This document shows, in pieces, positions 27,768-36,018 of a stretch of DNA of 64,000 nucleotides (position 1 is its first letter; each line of letters begins with the position of its first letter). Where the stretch lies: contig NZ_JAUCEU010000007.1 in NCBI RefSeq assembly GCF_030348765.1, positions 4,499,501-4,563,500 of the forward strand, given 5' to 3'. The stretch is from Neobacillus sp. CF12 (GTDB taxonomy: Bacteria > Bacillota > Bacilli > Bacillales > Cytobacillaceae). Position numbers and translations under genes: made by a program. The notes under the pieces are model-generated. The model saw only the letters and a program-made list of their open reading frames with translations, did not search any database and was not told the DNA's origin.

Positions 27768-27864
27768 TGCGTAAGAAATAGAGTGGGCGCGTTTGTTTGC
27801 ACCCAGGTTGGTGCTATTTCTGCTCTCCCAACCATTGAAGATATTGTAACTGAAGCATTATTTA
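27768..27864 (+). pseudogene. remnant of a PfkB fructokinase 3' end
   Basis: About 30 codons read NRVGAFVCTQVGAISALPT then IEDIV, matching the fructokinase C-terminus encoded at about 14070-14140 ([19 protein letters not shown] then VEDIL). No upstream part of the kinase is present and a stop codon precedes the match in frame. It sits ahead of the second doxX gene, as the intact fructokinase sits ahead of the first, which points to an old duplication of the pair. The sequence from 27865 to 28017 holds no gene. Confidence 0.75.
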
Positions 27865-28017
27865 TGGGGTGTCCTAATGATATCAGGATATCCCTTTTTT
27901 ACTTGCGGATTCATCCATTAATAGGGAATTTGTTCCTGTAGTTTTATGTTAGAACCTTGAAATAGGTTTGTATAGGAAGTCCTTCCCTATTTGAGTTGGA
28001 AGTAAAAGAGGGAATCA

Positions 28018-28535
28018 TTGGGGATATCAATGATTCTCCATTTTTTTCATAATGAAACCAAGGGAAGAAGCCGCGGTTCCATTTCACCCCGTCTTATGGA
28101 AATTGAAATTACCGAGGACTCATTGATTAAAAATGAGGGATCAGCTTTACCCACTATTCACAAGTTAAGGGACTTTGGCATTGCCATTGCTATCGATGAT
28201 TTCGGAACGGGTTATTCTTCCATAGGGTATTTGAAAAAATTCAAAGTCGATTATATAAAAATTGATCGTTCTTTTATCAAGATATTCATGAAAATAATGA
28301 GGATTCTACCATCGTTCAATCGATTATTTTATTGGCTAAAGGTTTTAGCGTGAAGATTGTAGCAGAGGGTGTGGAAACAAAGCAACAATTAGAACTACTT
28401 AAATTATTAAAATGCCATGCGATACAAGGATATTTGTTTAGTAAACCGCTGCCGGCCGATCAATTCAAACATTTCCTCCCTAAGAATGCACTTTTTTGCA
28501 GATGTGAAAAATTAGTGGCAGGCCTATTAAAATAA
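28018..28535 (+). pseudogene. frameshifted, 5'-truncated EAL-domain gene
   Basis: Two overlapping frames (28018-28353 and 28332-28535) together give the C-terminal two-thirds of a cyclic-di-GMP phosphodiesterase: LMEIEITEDSLI, IAIDDFGTGYSS, VDYIKIDRSFI, then after a one-base shift near 28280 DIHENNEDSTIV, IVAEGVET, and IQGYLFSKPLP. The EAL motif and earlier part are absent. The gene is therefore inactive twice over. It lies between the fructokinase remnant and doxX copy 2. Confidence 0.85.
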
Positions 28536-28540
28536 AAGGC

Positions 28541-28578
28541 AAGACAGGAGACCCACTATTGGGTTCCTGTCTTCTTTC
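28541..28578 (+). terminator. terminator after EAL remnant
   Basis: AAGACAGGAGACCCA (28541-28555) pairs with TGGGTTCCTGTCTT (28560-28573) with a small internal mismatch, then CTTTC. The terminator is preserved although the gene is broken. Confidence 0.7.
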
Positions 28579-28628
28579 GTTGGGATTACAAGGGATGTTC
28601 ATACTTCCGTCAAATCATTTTGAACACA

Positions 28629-28646
28629 TTGTGAAATTATTCACAT
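28629..28646. promoter_or_regulatory. Rex-type redox operator
   Basis: TTGTGAA-ATTA-TTCACAT matches the Rex consensus TTGTGAANNNNTTCACAA at all specified positions but the last. Rex represses anaerobic and fermentation genes when NADH is low. The site is 17 bp upstream of the -35 of doxX copy 2. The matching place before copy 1 (14202-14217) retains only the left half. Confidence 0.65.
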
Positions 28647-28662
28647 TATCATGTTTTTTAAG

Positions 28663-28690
28663 TTGTAAACGAGTATAGTGTAAGTATAAA
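28663..28690 (+). promoter_or_regulatory. promoter of second doxX gene
   Basis: TTGTAA (28663-28668), 16-nt spacer, TATAAA (28685-28690). The spacer half next to the -10 (TATAGTGTAAG) is identical to that of the first copy. Confidence 0.6.
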
Positions 28691-28722
28691 GAACAACCAA
28701 ATATTGAAAGGCGGAATGACTT

Positions 28723-29226
28723 ATGTTTAACAACTTTTTAAGAGAAAATAAAATCTCAGCAGCTATTTTAACAATTATTCGTTTATATCTTGGGTATGCT
28801 TGGTTCACTGCAGGTTTTGGAAAATTAACAGGCGGATTCGATGCTTCAGGATACTTGAAAAATGCAACAGCGAATCCAGTAAAAGGTCCAGATGGCAACA
28901 TGGTTTACGGCTGGTATGTGAACTTCCTAGAAAGCTTTGCGCTACCTAATATTGATGTGTTTAACTTCATTGTTCCTTGGGGCGAAACATTAATCGGTCT
29001 AGGACTTATGCTTGGATGTTTAACAACAGCGGCAATGTTCTTTGGTCTAGTAATGAACTTCTCTTTCTTCCTTGCTGGAACTGTTTCTCATAATCCAACT
29101 GATATTTTCTTAGGCTTCATCATCTTAACAGCTGGTTACAACGCAGGTAAATACGGTTTAGACTACTGGGTAGTACCATTCATCAACAAAACAGTTGGTA
29201 AAAATAAAGCAAAAGCAACTGCATAG
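28723..29226 (+). CDS. DoxX family membrane protein (copy 2)
   Basis: A 167-residue four-helix membrane protein, nearly identical to the product of 14296-14793. Visible changes are Asn4 for His, Thr for Val in NATAN, Gly for Ser in YGWY, Asn for Arg in FINK, and a different tail (KNKAKATA). Many synonymous differences separate the genes, so the duplication is not recent but the protein is conserved. The 5' region carries a near-consensus Rex site, so this copy is probably induced when oxygen or another electron acceptor is short. The start follows GAAAGGCGG. Confidence 0.85.
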   Translation: MFNNFLRENKISAAILTIIRLYLGYAWFTAGFGKLTGGFDASGYLKNATANPVKGPDGNMVYGWYVNFLESFALPNIDVFNFIVPWGETLIGLGLMLGCLTTAAMFFGLVMNFSFFLAGTVSHNPTDIFLGFIILTAGYNAGKYGLDYWVVPFINKTVGKNKAKATA

Positions 29227-29236
29227 TAGAAACAAC

Positions 29237-29272
29237 AAAAGACGATTCGGTCCCCCTCGAATCGTCTTTTTT
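29237..29272 (+). terminator. terminator of doxX copy 2
   Basis: AAAAGACGATTCG (29237-29249) and CGAATCGTCTTTTTT (29258-29272). The core is the same as the terminator of copy 1, so the duplicated segment includes it. Confidence 0.88.
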
Positions 29273-29351
29273 GTATGAATAGAGGAATTTTAAAGTGAGA
29301 TGTTGAATTATTAGTTTTTGAAATCGTATAAATTAAGGGGTATTCAATACT

Positions 29352-30245
29352 ATGCAAATTTCTAGTAAATTTCAGAAAAAAATAATCAACGCCTTTGGCT
29401 CAGATGGTGTATCTTGGTTAGACTCTTTAGAGTCTACCATCCAAACCTATTTTGAAAAGTGGGAACTTACAAGCGAAGGTCCTGTTGAGAATCTATCCTA
29501 TAATTATGTTATAAAAGTAACGGATTCGGCGGGAGCACCTTTCATCCTGAAGCTGGGTGTACCAAACTTTGATACTCGAAATGAAATGAAGACGCTGCAG
29601 ATTTATAACGGTGATGGATGCGCGAAACTTTTGAAGTATGACTTGGAAGATGGTGTCATGCTGCTGGAACGTCTTGTGCCTGGAAGAATGCTTTCAACCG
29701 TAAGTGATGAAATAGTTGTGATAGAGAATTACACAAAGGTTTGGAAAGCAATCCGCAGACCATTGCTGGATGGAGTTTCAACTCCTTCGTTAACACACTG
29801 GTTCGAGGGGCTAACCAACTACCGTAATTCTGGCGATAGTCAGATTGCATTGAAACATGTTCAGGCAGCAGAAGAATTTTTCCAACAGGTGATGGATTCA
29901 TCGGAAGGTACGGAACTCCTTCATGGAGATTTGCATCATGAAAATATTTTGTATTCCGAGGAAAACGGCTGGATGGCGATTGACCCAAAAGGAGTGGCAG
30001 GAGATCCCTATTTTGATGTCGTGTCCTTCTTGGTGAATCAATTAGATTCCAAGGTTGATCCAAAAAGTATTCTGAAACTGCGTGTGGATACAATTTGCGA
30101 ACAACTAGGACTTGACCGTCAACGTTTATTAAAAGCTTCGATTGCACTCGGAACGCTTTATGCATGCTGGGGAATAGAGGATCAAGACCCAGATTGGGAT
30201 AAAACCTATCAATGTGTGAAATGGTTTATTGAATTTCTAGAATAG
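29352..30245 (+). CDS. aminoglycoside/hydroxyurea phosphotransferase-family kinase
   Basis: A 297-residue kinase of the APH(6)/hydroxyurea resistance type (PF04655-like). The catalytic loop HGDLHHENIL and the metal-binding AIDPKGVAGDPYFD are intact, and NYVIKV with FILKLG marks the N-lobe lysine strand. Family enzymes O-phosphorylate streptomycin or small hydroxyl compounds. Chromosomal relatives in Bacilli often have no proven drug substrate, so resistance should not be assumed. The start follows AAGGGG. The stop codon lies inside the long palindrome at 30238-30300. Confidence 0.82.
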   Translation: MQISSKFQKKIINAFGSDGVSWLDSLESTIQTYFEKWELTSEGPVENLSYNYVIKVTDSAGAPFILKLGVPNFDTRNEMKTLQIYNGDGCAKLLKYDLEDGVMLLERLVPGRMLSTVSDEIVVIENYTKVWKAIRRPLLDGVSTPSLTHWFEGLTNYRNSGDSQIALKHVQAAEEFFQQVMDSSEGTELLHGDLHHENILYSEENGWMAIDPKGVAGDPYFDVVSFLVNQLDSKVDPKSILKLRVDTICEQLGLDRQRLLKASIALGTLYACWGIEDQDPDWDKTYQCVKWFIEFLE

Positions 30246-30300
30246 ATAATGTAAAAAGACGATTCGATTACTGAATCGTCTTTTTACATTATCTATTCTA
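30238..30300. terminator. bidirectional terminator in a perfect 28-bp inverted repeat
   Basis: Arms at 30238-30265 and 30273-30300 are perfectly complementary over 28 bp, around the 7-nt loop GATTACT. The inner part GACGATTC/GAATCGTC with flanking A and T runs is terminator-like on both strands. The outer part contains the stop codons of both convergent genes (kinase ending 30245, ymaF-like gene ending 30298). Confidence 0.9.
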
Positions 30301-30672
30301 AAGACTGGTTCTGCCACCATACATATGACGATGTGGGTTCATTCCGTCGACGGTGGTAACGCCACTAAATTCATGATAATGGCCGCCATTTGGAAGGGGA
30401 ATGGCCGGGCCGGTTATCCCACGGATTTGATGATAATGTCTGTTATCAACAGAAGTAAAAGTAAAATATCTGTGGGTATGTTGAACACCCGTTTGTGCGG
30501 GTTCAGTCGTACCAGCATATCGATGGCTGTGCCCGTCATCAAAAGATGTATGGCCGCTGAATTCATGCGTATGAATTGGCCTTCCATCCCATGAAGTTAT
30601 ATAAAGATGATGGGAATGCATAGGATCTGAATCATCAGAAGAATACATATATCCAGAAATAGGGATATCCAA
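30298..30672 (-). CDS. ymaF: YmaF family histidine-rich protein
   Basis: A 124-residue protein with about 22 histidines in regularly spaced HxH or HSH motifs (MHSHHLYITSWDG, PIHTHEFSG, GHSHRYAGTT, VQHTHRYF, GGHYHEFSG). It matches the B. subtilis YmaF family, function unknown. The repeated His pairs on short beta units suggest metal binding. The start is TTG after AGGAG. It is monocistronic and convergent with the kinase gene. Confidence 0.88.
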   Translation of the reverse strand: MDIPISGYMYSSDDSDPMHSHHLYITSWDGRPIHTHEFSGHTSFDDGHSHRYAGTTEPAQTGVQHTHRYFTFTSVDNRHYHQIRGITGPAIPLPNGGHYHEFSGVTTVDGMNPHRHMYGGRTSL

Positions 30673-30728
30673 AAATAACCACTCCTAAAAAATCCGTTTT
30701 ACTACAGTATTCAAGAACAAAACAATTC

Positions 30729-30741
30729 GGTGCCTGTCACC
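30729..30741. repeat. GGTGCCTGTCACC element, copy 1
   Basis: A 13-bp imperfect palindrome between ymaF and the S9 peptidase gene. Related copies are at 36019-36044 (paired, inverted) and 46170-46182 (opposite strand). Always intergenic here. Confidence 0.6.
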
Positions 30742-30795
30742 GCCTAAATAATCAGAATGATACTTCCTGCAACCTAATAGAATGGAAGGAGGTAG

Positions 30796-30810
30796 ATGTT
30801 TTTAAAGTAA
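30796..30810 (+). other. minimal upstream ORF (MFLK-stop)
   Basis: A near-perfect ribosome site GAAGGAGGT precedes ATG TTT TTA AAG TAA. The peptidase frame opens with GTG 2 nt after this stop, and no good ribosome site serves it directly. Reinitiation after the four-codon ORF would explain translation of the peptidase. Confidence 0.45.
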
Positions 30811-30812
30811 TC

Positions 30813-32615
30813 GTGAATGGTGGTAGTGTGATGGAGGAAATAACCATTGACCCTTATATCCACGTACGTGCGGTGAATAGTTTTGAATACGATCCGAAGG
30901 GAAAGAAAATTAGCTTTATTTCTGATTTTACCGGGGTACCACAAGTTTGGGAGCTTGACCGAGGGGACAGGTGGCCAGCCCAAACCTCTTTTTCTATGAA
31001 AGGAATCACGTTTATAAAATATATAGCTGGTACGTCTGATTTGATTATTGGAATGGATGAAGATGGCGATGAAAAGGAGCAATTGTATTTATTAAAAGAA
31101 GGTGATGAAAAAATCGCCCTTACAAACTCCCCTGAACATCTTCATTTGTTTGGTGATAGTTCTCCTGATGGAAAATGGATAGCGTGGTCGAGTAACCGTC
31201 GGAATGAGGCATATTTGGATATTTATATTCAAAATCTGGAGACCTTGGAAATTCGCCGTGTTTTTACTGGTGACGGAATGTACGTGGTTGAAAAGTGGTT
31301 TCCTGATGGTAAATCGCTATTAGTAAAAAAAACACATTCTCCCCTTGATCATGATTTAGGGGTATTTTCACTTTCTACGGGAAAGATGGATTGGATTACC
31401 GAGCATAAAGAGGATGCAGGCTATAAAAATATTCATTTTAACAAAGAAGCTGACCATATCTATTTATTAACGAATCAAGACAGGGAATTCTTTGGGCTCG
31501 CCTTGATTCATTTGGCAAGCAAACAGTTTACCTGGCTGGAACGGGGAGAGTGGGATTTTGAAGACTTGGTCATGGATCAGGATAAAAACAAATTAGCTTT
31601 TTCGATGAATGAAGGAGGAATCTCCAAAGGTTTTTTAGTAGACTTGGACACAAGTCATTTATATAACTGGGATACTCCAATGGGTGTGATTTACAATCTC
31701 AGATTCTCTCCCGACCATCAAAAACTTGGATTTGTCTTAAATGGGCCCGCTCATCCTCCTGATATTTGGGAGGTTGATCTTAAGACCATCCAAGCAAAGC
31801 GGCTTACGTACATCTCGCGCACGCCGATTCTCGAGGAAAAGTTAATTGAGCCTGAGCCCATAACGTTCCCATCTTTTGACCACCTGCAAATTCCTGCTTT
31901 TTACTATAAGCCCAAGCAAATGGCTGGGAAATCCCCAGTAGTTGTCTATATTCACGGAGGACCGGAAAGTCAAAGTCGTGCAGTTTACAGTCCATTTTTG
32001 CAATATTTCTTAAACCAGGGATATGCCGTGGTCGCTCCCAATATCCGTGGAAGTACAGGGTATGGAAAAACCTATACACATCTTGACGATGGGCAAAACC
32101 GAATGAACGCGGTGAAAGATGTTATTTTTTTAATGGAGTGGCTAAAAAATACAGGCGATATTGATGCTGAAAAAGCAGCAATTGTGGGTGGAAGTTATGG
32201 TGGATTTATCGTTCTGGCTGCGATTAGCCACTTTCCAGATTTGTGGGCAGCCGCCATCGATATTGTGGGAATGTCAAGTATACGTAGTTTCTTAAAAACA
32301 ACAAGTCCTTGGCGGAAAAAACTAAGGGAAGCGGAATATGGGACGATTGAAAAAGATGGTGATTATTTTGATAAAATCGACCCGCTAAATCATGCTGATA
32401 AAATCACAGCCCCGCTAATGATCATTCATGGCGTAAACGACCCGCGTGTTCCGGTCCAAGAATCTGATCAAATTGTTTCCAAACTAAAAAAGCGAAAGCA
32501 TCCCGTTACGTATATTCGCATCGAAGCGGAAGGACATACAATGATGAAATTAAAAAATAAATTAAGTTCGTATTCGGAGATGGCAGCATTTCTTGAAACA
32601 TATCTAGGAAAGTAG
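30813..32615 (+). CDS. S9 family prolyl oligopeptidase-like peptidase
   Basis: A 600-residue serine peptidase. The N-terminal beta-propeller (about 1-345) has WD-like repeats such as SPDGKWIAWSSNRRN. The C-terminal alpha/beta hydrolase domain (about 350-600) carries PVVVYIHGGPES, GGSYGGF (Ser461), HGVNDPRV (Asp543) and AEGHTM (His575). There is no signal peptide, so it cleaves peptides in the cytosol (acylaminoacyl-peptidase type). Start choice is uncertain between GTG 30813 and ATG 30831. A minimal ORF precedes it. Confidence 0.9.
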   Translation: MNGGSVMEEITIDPYIHVRAVNSFEYDPKGKKISFISDFTGVPQVWELDRGDRWPAQTSFSMKGITFIKYIAGTSDLIIGMDEDGDEKEQLYLLKEGDEKIALTNSPEHLHLFGDSSPDGKWIAWSSNRRNEAYLDIYIQNLETLEIRRVFTGDGMYVVEKWFPDGKSLLVKKTHSPLDHDLGVFSLSTGKMDWITEHKEDAGYKNIHFNKEADHIYLLTNQDREFFGLALIHLASKQFTWLERGEWDFEDLVMDQDKNKLAFSMNEGGISKGFLVDLDTSHLYNWDTPMGVIYNLRFSPDHQKLGFVLNGPAHPPDIWEVDLKTIQAKRLTYISRTPILEEKLIEPEPITFPSFDHLQIPAFYYKPKQMAGKSPVVVYIHGGPESQSRAVYSPFLQYFLNQGYAVVAPNIRGSTGYGKTYTHLDDGQNRMNAVKDVIFLMEWLKNTGDIDAEKAAIVGGSYGGFIVLAAISHFPDLWAAAIDIVGMSSIRSFLKTTSPWRKKLREAEYGTIEKDGDYFDKIDPLNHADKITAPLMIIHGVNDPRVPVQESDQIVSKLKKRKHPVTYIRIEAEGHTMMKLKNKLSSYSEMAAFLETYLGK

Positions 32616-32640
32616 TCAGAACGATGTCTGGCTATTTTCT
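32614..32640 (+). terminator. terminator of peptidase gene
   Basis: AGTCAGA and TCTGGCT (one G-T pair) followed by ATTTTCTTT. A short, weak stem. Confidence 0.5.
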
Positions 32641-32750
32641 TTGGCCATTTTTTCATAGGATAATAGTATGATTTTATACAAAACTTATAAACAGAACAAA
32701 TGTTTTGCTGTATGATAAGATTTATTACAAAAATAGAGGTGGATTTAACT

Positions 32751-33377
32751 TTGAATGGTACAGCACATACAGCAATTGGTGCCGCAACGGGATTTATTGC
32801 TGCCAACACCTTTCATTCTTCTCCCACTGAGACTTTTCTTTTTGTGGGACTAGGAGCGGTTTCAGGTTTAATGCCTGATCTTGATATTGACGGTAAGCTT
32901 CGCGGTAAAATTACCTTATCCCATAAGGTGATTCGGATGGCTGCTCTGTTCATCGGAATTCTGATGATTTTCTATAGTTTTTATGAAGGCAGAGCAGTAG
33001 ATAAATGGCTTGGTCTCGGAATTGGTCTCGGGATTATCATTGTCTCTTCGCTCATTAAACAAAAGCATATGTTAACCATTACAGGAATTGGTGTGTTGGC
33101 GGGGGGAATCTCGTTATCTGAAGTATGGCTAATCCTGCTGGGGATTTATGTGGTCATTGCGTCCATCTCCTCGCACCGCAGCTATACTCACTCTATCTTG
33201 GGCGTCATTTTCTTTGGTGTCATATCTTCAAAACTAGAAGGATCACTTGGAATTCATGGTGTTTTCTATGCCTGTCTTGGGGGATACATCAGTCATTTAC
33301 TAGCCGATTTAAAAATATTACCGTTTAATAAACGAGGTATTAAGCTGTTCTTACCTGTTTCAAAAATAGAATTATAG
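32751..33377 (+). CDS. YdjM-family membrane-bound metal-dependent hydrolase
   Basis: A 208-residue protein of the YdjM/DUF457 group. Conserved histidine and acidic motifs are NGTAHTAIGAATG at the start, GLMPDLDIDG and SHRSYTHSILG. Four or five hydrophobic helices are predicted. Members are induced by DNA damage in some bacteria; the substrate is unknown. TTG 32751 was chosen because AGAGGTGG lies 8 nt upstream and the conserved N-terminus starts there; a frame back to 32700 has no ribosome site. Confidence 0.82.
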   Translation: MNGTAHTAIGAATGFIAANTFHSSPTETFLFVGLGAVSGLMPDLDIDGKLRGKITLSHKVIRMAALFIGILMIFYSFYEGRAVDKWLGLGIGLGIIIVSSLIKQKHMLTITGIGVLAGGISLSEVWLILLGIYVVIASISSHRSYTHSILGVIFFGVISSKLEGSLGIHGVFYACLGGYISHLLADLKILPFNKRGIKLFLPVSKIEL

Positions 33378-33380
33378 TTT

Positions 33381-33419
33381 AAAACAGGTCACACCCAAGT
33401 TGATGTGACCTGTTTTTCA
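33381..33419. terminator. bidirectional terminator
   Basis: AACAGGTCACA (33383-33393) and TGTGACCTGTT (33404-33414) with A and T runs on either side, between the YdjM-like gene and the convergent alanine racemase gene. Confidence 0.85.
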
Positions 33420-33423
33420 AGAA

Positions 33424-34605
33424 TTATGTATATTCCACGGTTTGCAGCACTTGAGGGTGAATCTTCTTTCCTGTATCACTATAAATACGCGGAACACGTT
33501 TCCCAATTAAACAGACAACCTCATAGTTAATCGTTCCCATGAGGAGCGCAATTTCATCAACGGATTGAAAGGCTTCAGCATTTCCCCCAAAAATAACTAC
33601 TTCATCGCCCTGCACACAGGAGGATACGGTTGTTACATCGATCATCGTTTGGTCCATGCAAACGCGCCCGGCTACTAGAACCCTTTGACCTTGTATAAGA
33701 AATTGACCGCAGTTGGAAAGGTGTCTGGAGAGTCCATCTGCATACCCGATTGGAAGTGTGGCAATAATTCTTTCAGTTGATGGAGTATAGGTGCAGCCAT
33801 AGCTAATCGGCTGCGATTTGGAAACCTTTTTAAGCCAAGCAATTTTCGTTTTAAGCGTCATGGCTTGCAAAAGTGTAATACGATGTTCCTTTAACGACAC
33901 GTCTGGATACAAACCATACAAACCAATTCCTACACGGACCATATCTAGGTGCATTTCCGGAAAATTCATGGTTCCAGCCGTATTACAACAGTGCTTTAAA
34001 GGAATAGAAATTCCGTTGTCATCTAAAAAGGAAGTAACAGAACGAAATCGTTCAAATTGCTGTAGTGTATAGGATGAATCTCCACTATCAGCGTTAGCGA
34101 AGTGCGTGAAAATACCTTTAAGGACAACAAATGGTGACTCCGATGCTTTGATGGCTAAATCCAGTGCTTCTTCACTCGTTTGGACACCAATTCTGGTCAT
34201 ACCGGTATCGACTTTTAGATGGATGTGTACTGTTTTTTGAAGATCCTTAGACTGGAAAATAATTTCATCAAGTACTTCCTCGCTAAATACCGTTATATCG
34301 ACCCCGGCAATAATCGCTTGCCTTATGGAGCGAGAGGGGGGATATCCCAATACCAAAATTGGCTGGATGATCCCCGCTTCACGCAGTTCAATTGCTTCAT
34401 CCAAAATGGCCACTGCTAAGTAATCTGCGCCAGCTTCTAGAGCGGCTCTAGCAACTGGGACTGCCCCATGACCATAACCATCTGCTTTTACCACAGCCAT
34501 CAAGTTCACGGACAAGCCAATATATTTTTTATATTGGCTAACATTGTGTTGAATGGCTGCTAGCGAAACTTCTGCCCATGTATCTCGATAACTCTGTTGA
34601 TTCAC
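33424..34605 (-). CDS. alr: alanine racemase
   Basis: A 393-residue PLP enzyme interconverting L- and D-alanine, needed for peptidoglycan and for D-alanine use. The PLP lysine is Lys40 in VVKADGYGHG. KVDTGMTRIG, VRVGIGLYGLYP and the catalytic-tyrosine motif ISYGCTYTP are also present. The start is GTG after GGGAGGGA. It lies downstream of ald on the same strand but beyond a terminator. With ald, a PucR-type regulator and an amino-acid permease nearby, it may be the catabolic, alanine-inducible racemase; a second biosynthetic racemase elsewhere would be expected. Confidence 0.93.
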   Translation of the reverse strand: MNQQSYRDTWAEVSLAAIQHNVSQYKKYIGLSVNLMAVVKADGYGHGAVPVARAALEAGADYLAVAILDEAIELREAGIIQPILVLGYPPSRSIRQAIIAGVDITVFSEEVLDEIIFQSKDLQKTVHIHLKVDTGMTRIGVQTSEEALDLAIKASESPFVVLKGIFTHFANADSGDSSYTLQQFERFRSVTSFLDDNGISIPLKHCCNTAGTMNFPEMHLDMVRVGIGLYGLYPDVSLKEHRITLLQAMTLKTKIAWLKKVSKSQPISYGCTYTPSTERIIATLPIGYADGLSRHLSNCGQFLIQGQRVLVAGRVCMDQTMIDVTTVSSCVQGDEVVIFGGNAEAFQSVDEIALLMGTINYEVVCLIGKRVPRIYSDTGKKIHPQVLQTVEYT

Positions 34606-34631
34606 AATTCTCCCTCCCTGATTTTCCTATG

Positions 34632-34659
34632 AAAAAACCCTCAAGATAGACTTGAGGGT
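34632..34659 (-). terminator. terminator of ald
   Basis: On the minus strand ACCCTCAAG, loop TCTAT, CTTGAGGGT, then TTTTTTC. It separates ald from alr. Confidence 0.88.
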
Positions 34660-34669
34660 ACCAAGATGG

Positions 34670-35803
34670 TTAGTTCAAAACGATTTCTTTTTCCAATGCT
34701 GTTTCCACTGGTACATATTCATAGTTAAGGTCGTTTGCTACCGCTTCATAGGTAATTTCTCCATTTGCTACATTCACACCAAGCTTTAACGCTGGATTTT
34801 CAGAGATGGCCTTGACAACACCCTTATTCGCAATTTGCAGTGCATATGGAACAGTCGCGTTTGTAAGAGCCATGGTAGATGTTCTTGGAACCGCTCCAGG
34901 CATGTTCGCCACGGAGTAGTGAACCACACCATGTTTTTCAAACGTTGGGTTATCATGCGTTGTTACATGGTCAATGGTTTCAACGCTTCCGCCTTGGTCA
35001 ATCGCTACGTCAACGATTACAGAACCTGGTTTCATGGTTTTAACCATGTCTTCTGTAACGAGTTTAGGCGCTTTTGACCCTGGAATTAATACCGCACCGA
35101 TGACTAAGTCCGCTTCTTTCACTGCTTCTGCAATGTTAAATGGATTTGAGATCAAAGTTTTAATTTGGTTGCCGAAAACGTCATCTAAGTAACGGAGACG
35201 ATCTGCGCTTAAATCAATAATCGTTACATCCGCACCTAAACCAATTGCCATTTTTGCAGCATTTGTTCCGACAATACCTCCGCCAATGATGGTAACCTTA
35301 CCACGGCTAACCCCTGGAACACCTGCAAGCAGGATCCCTTTACCGCCATTGAATTTTTGTAAAAATTGTGCCCCAATTTGAGCAGACATACGGCCGGCTA
35401 CTTCGCTCATTGGAGTAAGAAGCGGAAGCGTACGGTTAACAGAAACTGTTTCGTAAGCAATTGCGATGACGCCGCTGTCTTTAAGTGCTTGTGCTAACGC
35501 AGGCTCTGCTGCTAAATGAAGGTACGTAAATAATACTAAACCTGGACGGAAGTATTTGTATTCGCTTTCAAGCGGTTCTTTCACCTTCATAATCATTTCA
35601 GACTGATTCCAAACATCAGCAGCTAACTCAATCAATTCAGCACCAGCTTGAGCATAATCTGCATCTACGAAACCGCTTCCAATTCCGGCCCCTTTTTCAA
35701 CTAATACTTTATGTCCAGCCTGTACAAATGAAACTACCCCTGCTGGAGTTAGTGCCACACGGTTTTCATTGTTTTTGATTTCTTTCACTACGCCAATAAT
35801 CAT
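34670..35803 (-). CDS. ald: alanine dehydrogenase
   Basis: A 377-residue NAD-dependent enzyme that deaminates L-alanine to pyruvate and ammonium. It shows the N-terminal substrate domain ([32 protein letters not shown]), the Rossmann segment [19 protein letters not shown] and a C-terminal [12 protein letters not shown]. The length fits the family. The start follows AAGGGGGATAAC. It is divergent in function from, but on the same strand as, the PucR-type regulator upstream, which resembles AdeR, the ald activator in B. subtilis. Confidence 0.95.
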   Translation of the reverse strand: MIIGVVKEIKNNENRVALTPAGVVSFVQAGHKVLVEKGAGIGSGFVDADYAQAGAELIELAADVWNQSEMIMKVKEPLESEYKYFRPGLVLFTYLHLAAEPALAQALKDSGVIAIAYETVSVNRTLPLLTPMSEVAGRMSAQIGAQFLQKFNGGKGILLAGVPGVSRGKVTIIGGGIVGTNAAKMAIGLGADVTIIDLSADRLRYLDDVFGNQIKTLISNPFNIAEAVKEADLVIGAVLIPGSKAPKLVTEDMVKTMKPGSVIVDVAIDQGGSVETIDHVTTHDNPTFEKHGVVHYSVANMPGAVPRTSTMALTNATVPYALQIANKGVVKAISENPALKLGVNVANGEITYEAVANDLNYEYVPVETALEKEIVLN

Positions 35804-35907
35804 TCTCGTTATCCCCCTTAGAAGTCTTTCATGATTTTTTCTGACTTTAGAATAATCCCTTCAAAACAAATTTTCATTGTTTAGAAAACAGAAATAGCAC
35901 AACTCAA

Positions 35908-35925
35908 TTTGTGGATTTACACAAA
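35908..35925. promoter_or_regulatory. palindrome upstream of ald
   Basis: TTTGTG-GATTTA-CACAAA, within a stretch carrying further TTGTG and CACAA half-sites. It lies about 105 bp before the ald start, a suitable place for an AdeR-like activator. No consensus for that regulator is known to me, so this rests on symmetry and position. Confidence 0.35.
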
Positions 35926-36018
35926 ACGTTCACAAAGACCTTGCTATAAAAGGAAAAATGACAAGGCTTACATAATAAAAAAATAAAATTTCATTTTGTT
36001 GAAATTTTCAAACAGACT

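Noticed and set aside
27724..28017. Mobile element between the fructokinase remnant and the EAL remnant
   Set aside because: No transposase, terminal inverted repeats or target duplications could be found.
28018..28353. Intact small EAL protein
   Set aside because: The frame loses homology near 28280 and the rest of the domain continues in another frame; the EAL motif is absent.
29656..30165. Minus-strand frame of 169 codons opposite the phosphotransferase gene
   Set aside because: Shadow of a gene with clear kinase motifs; no independent evidence.
29352..30245. Call of streptomycin resistance
   Set aside because: Kinase motifs are present, but chromosomal relatives often lack drug activity and no resistance context is seen.
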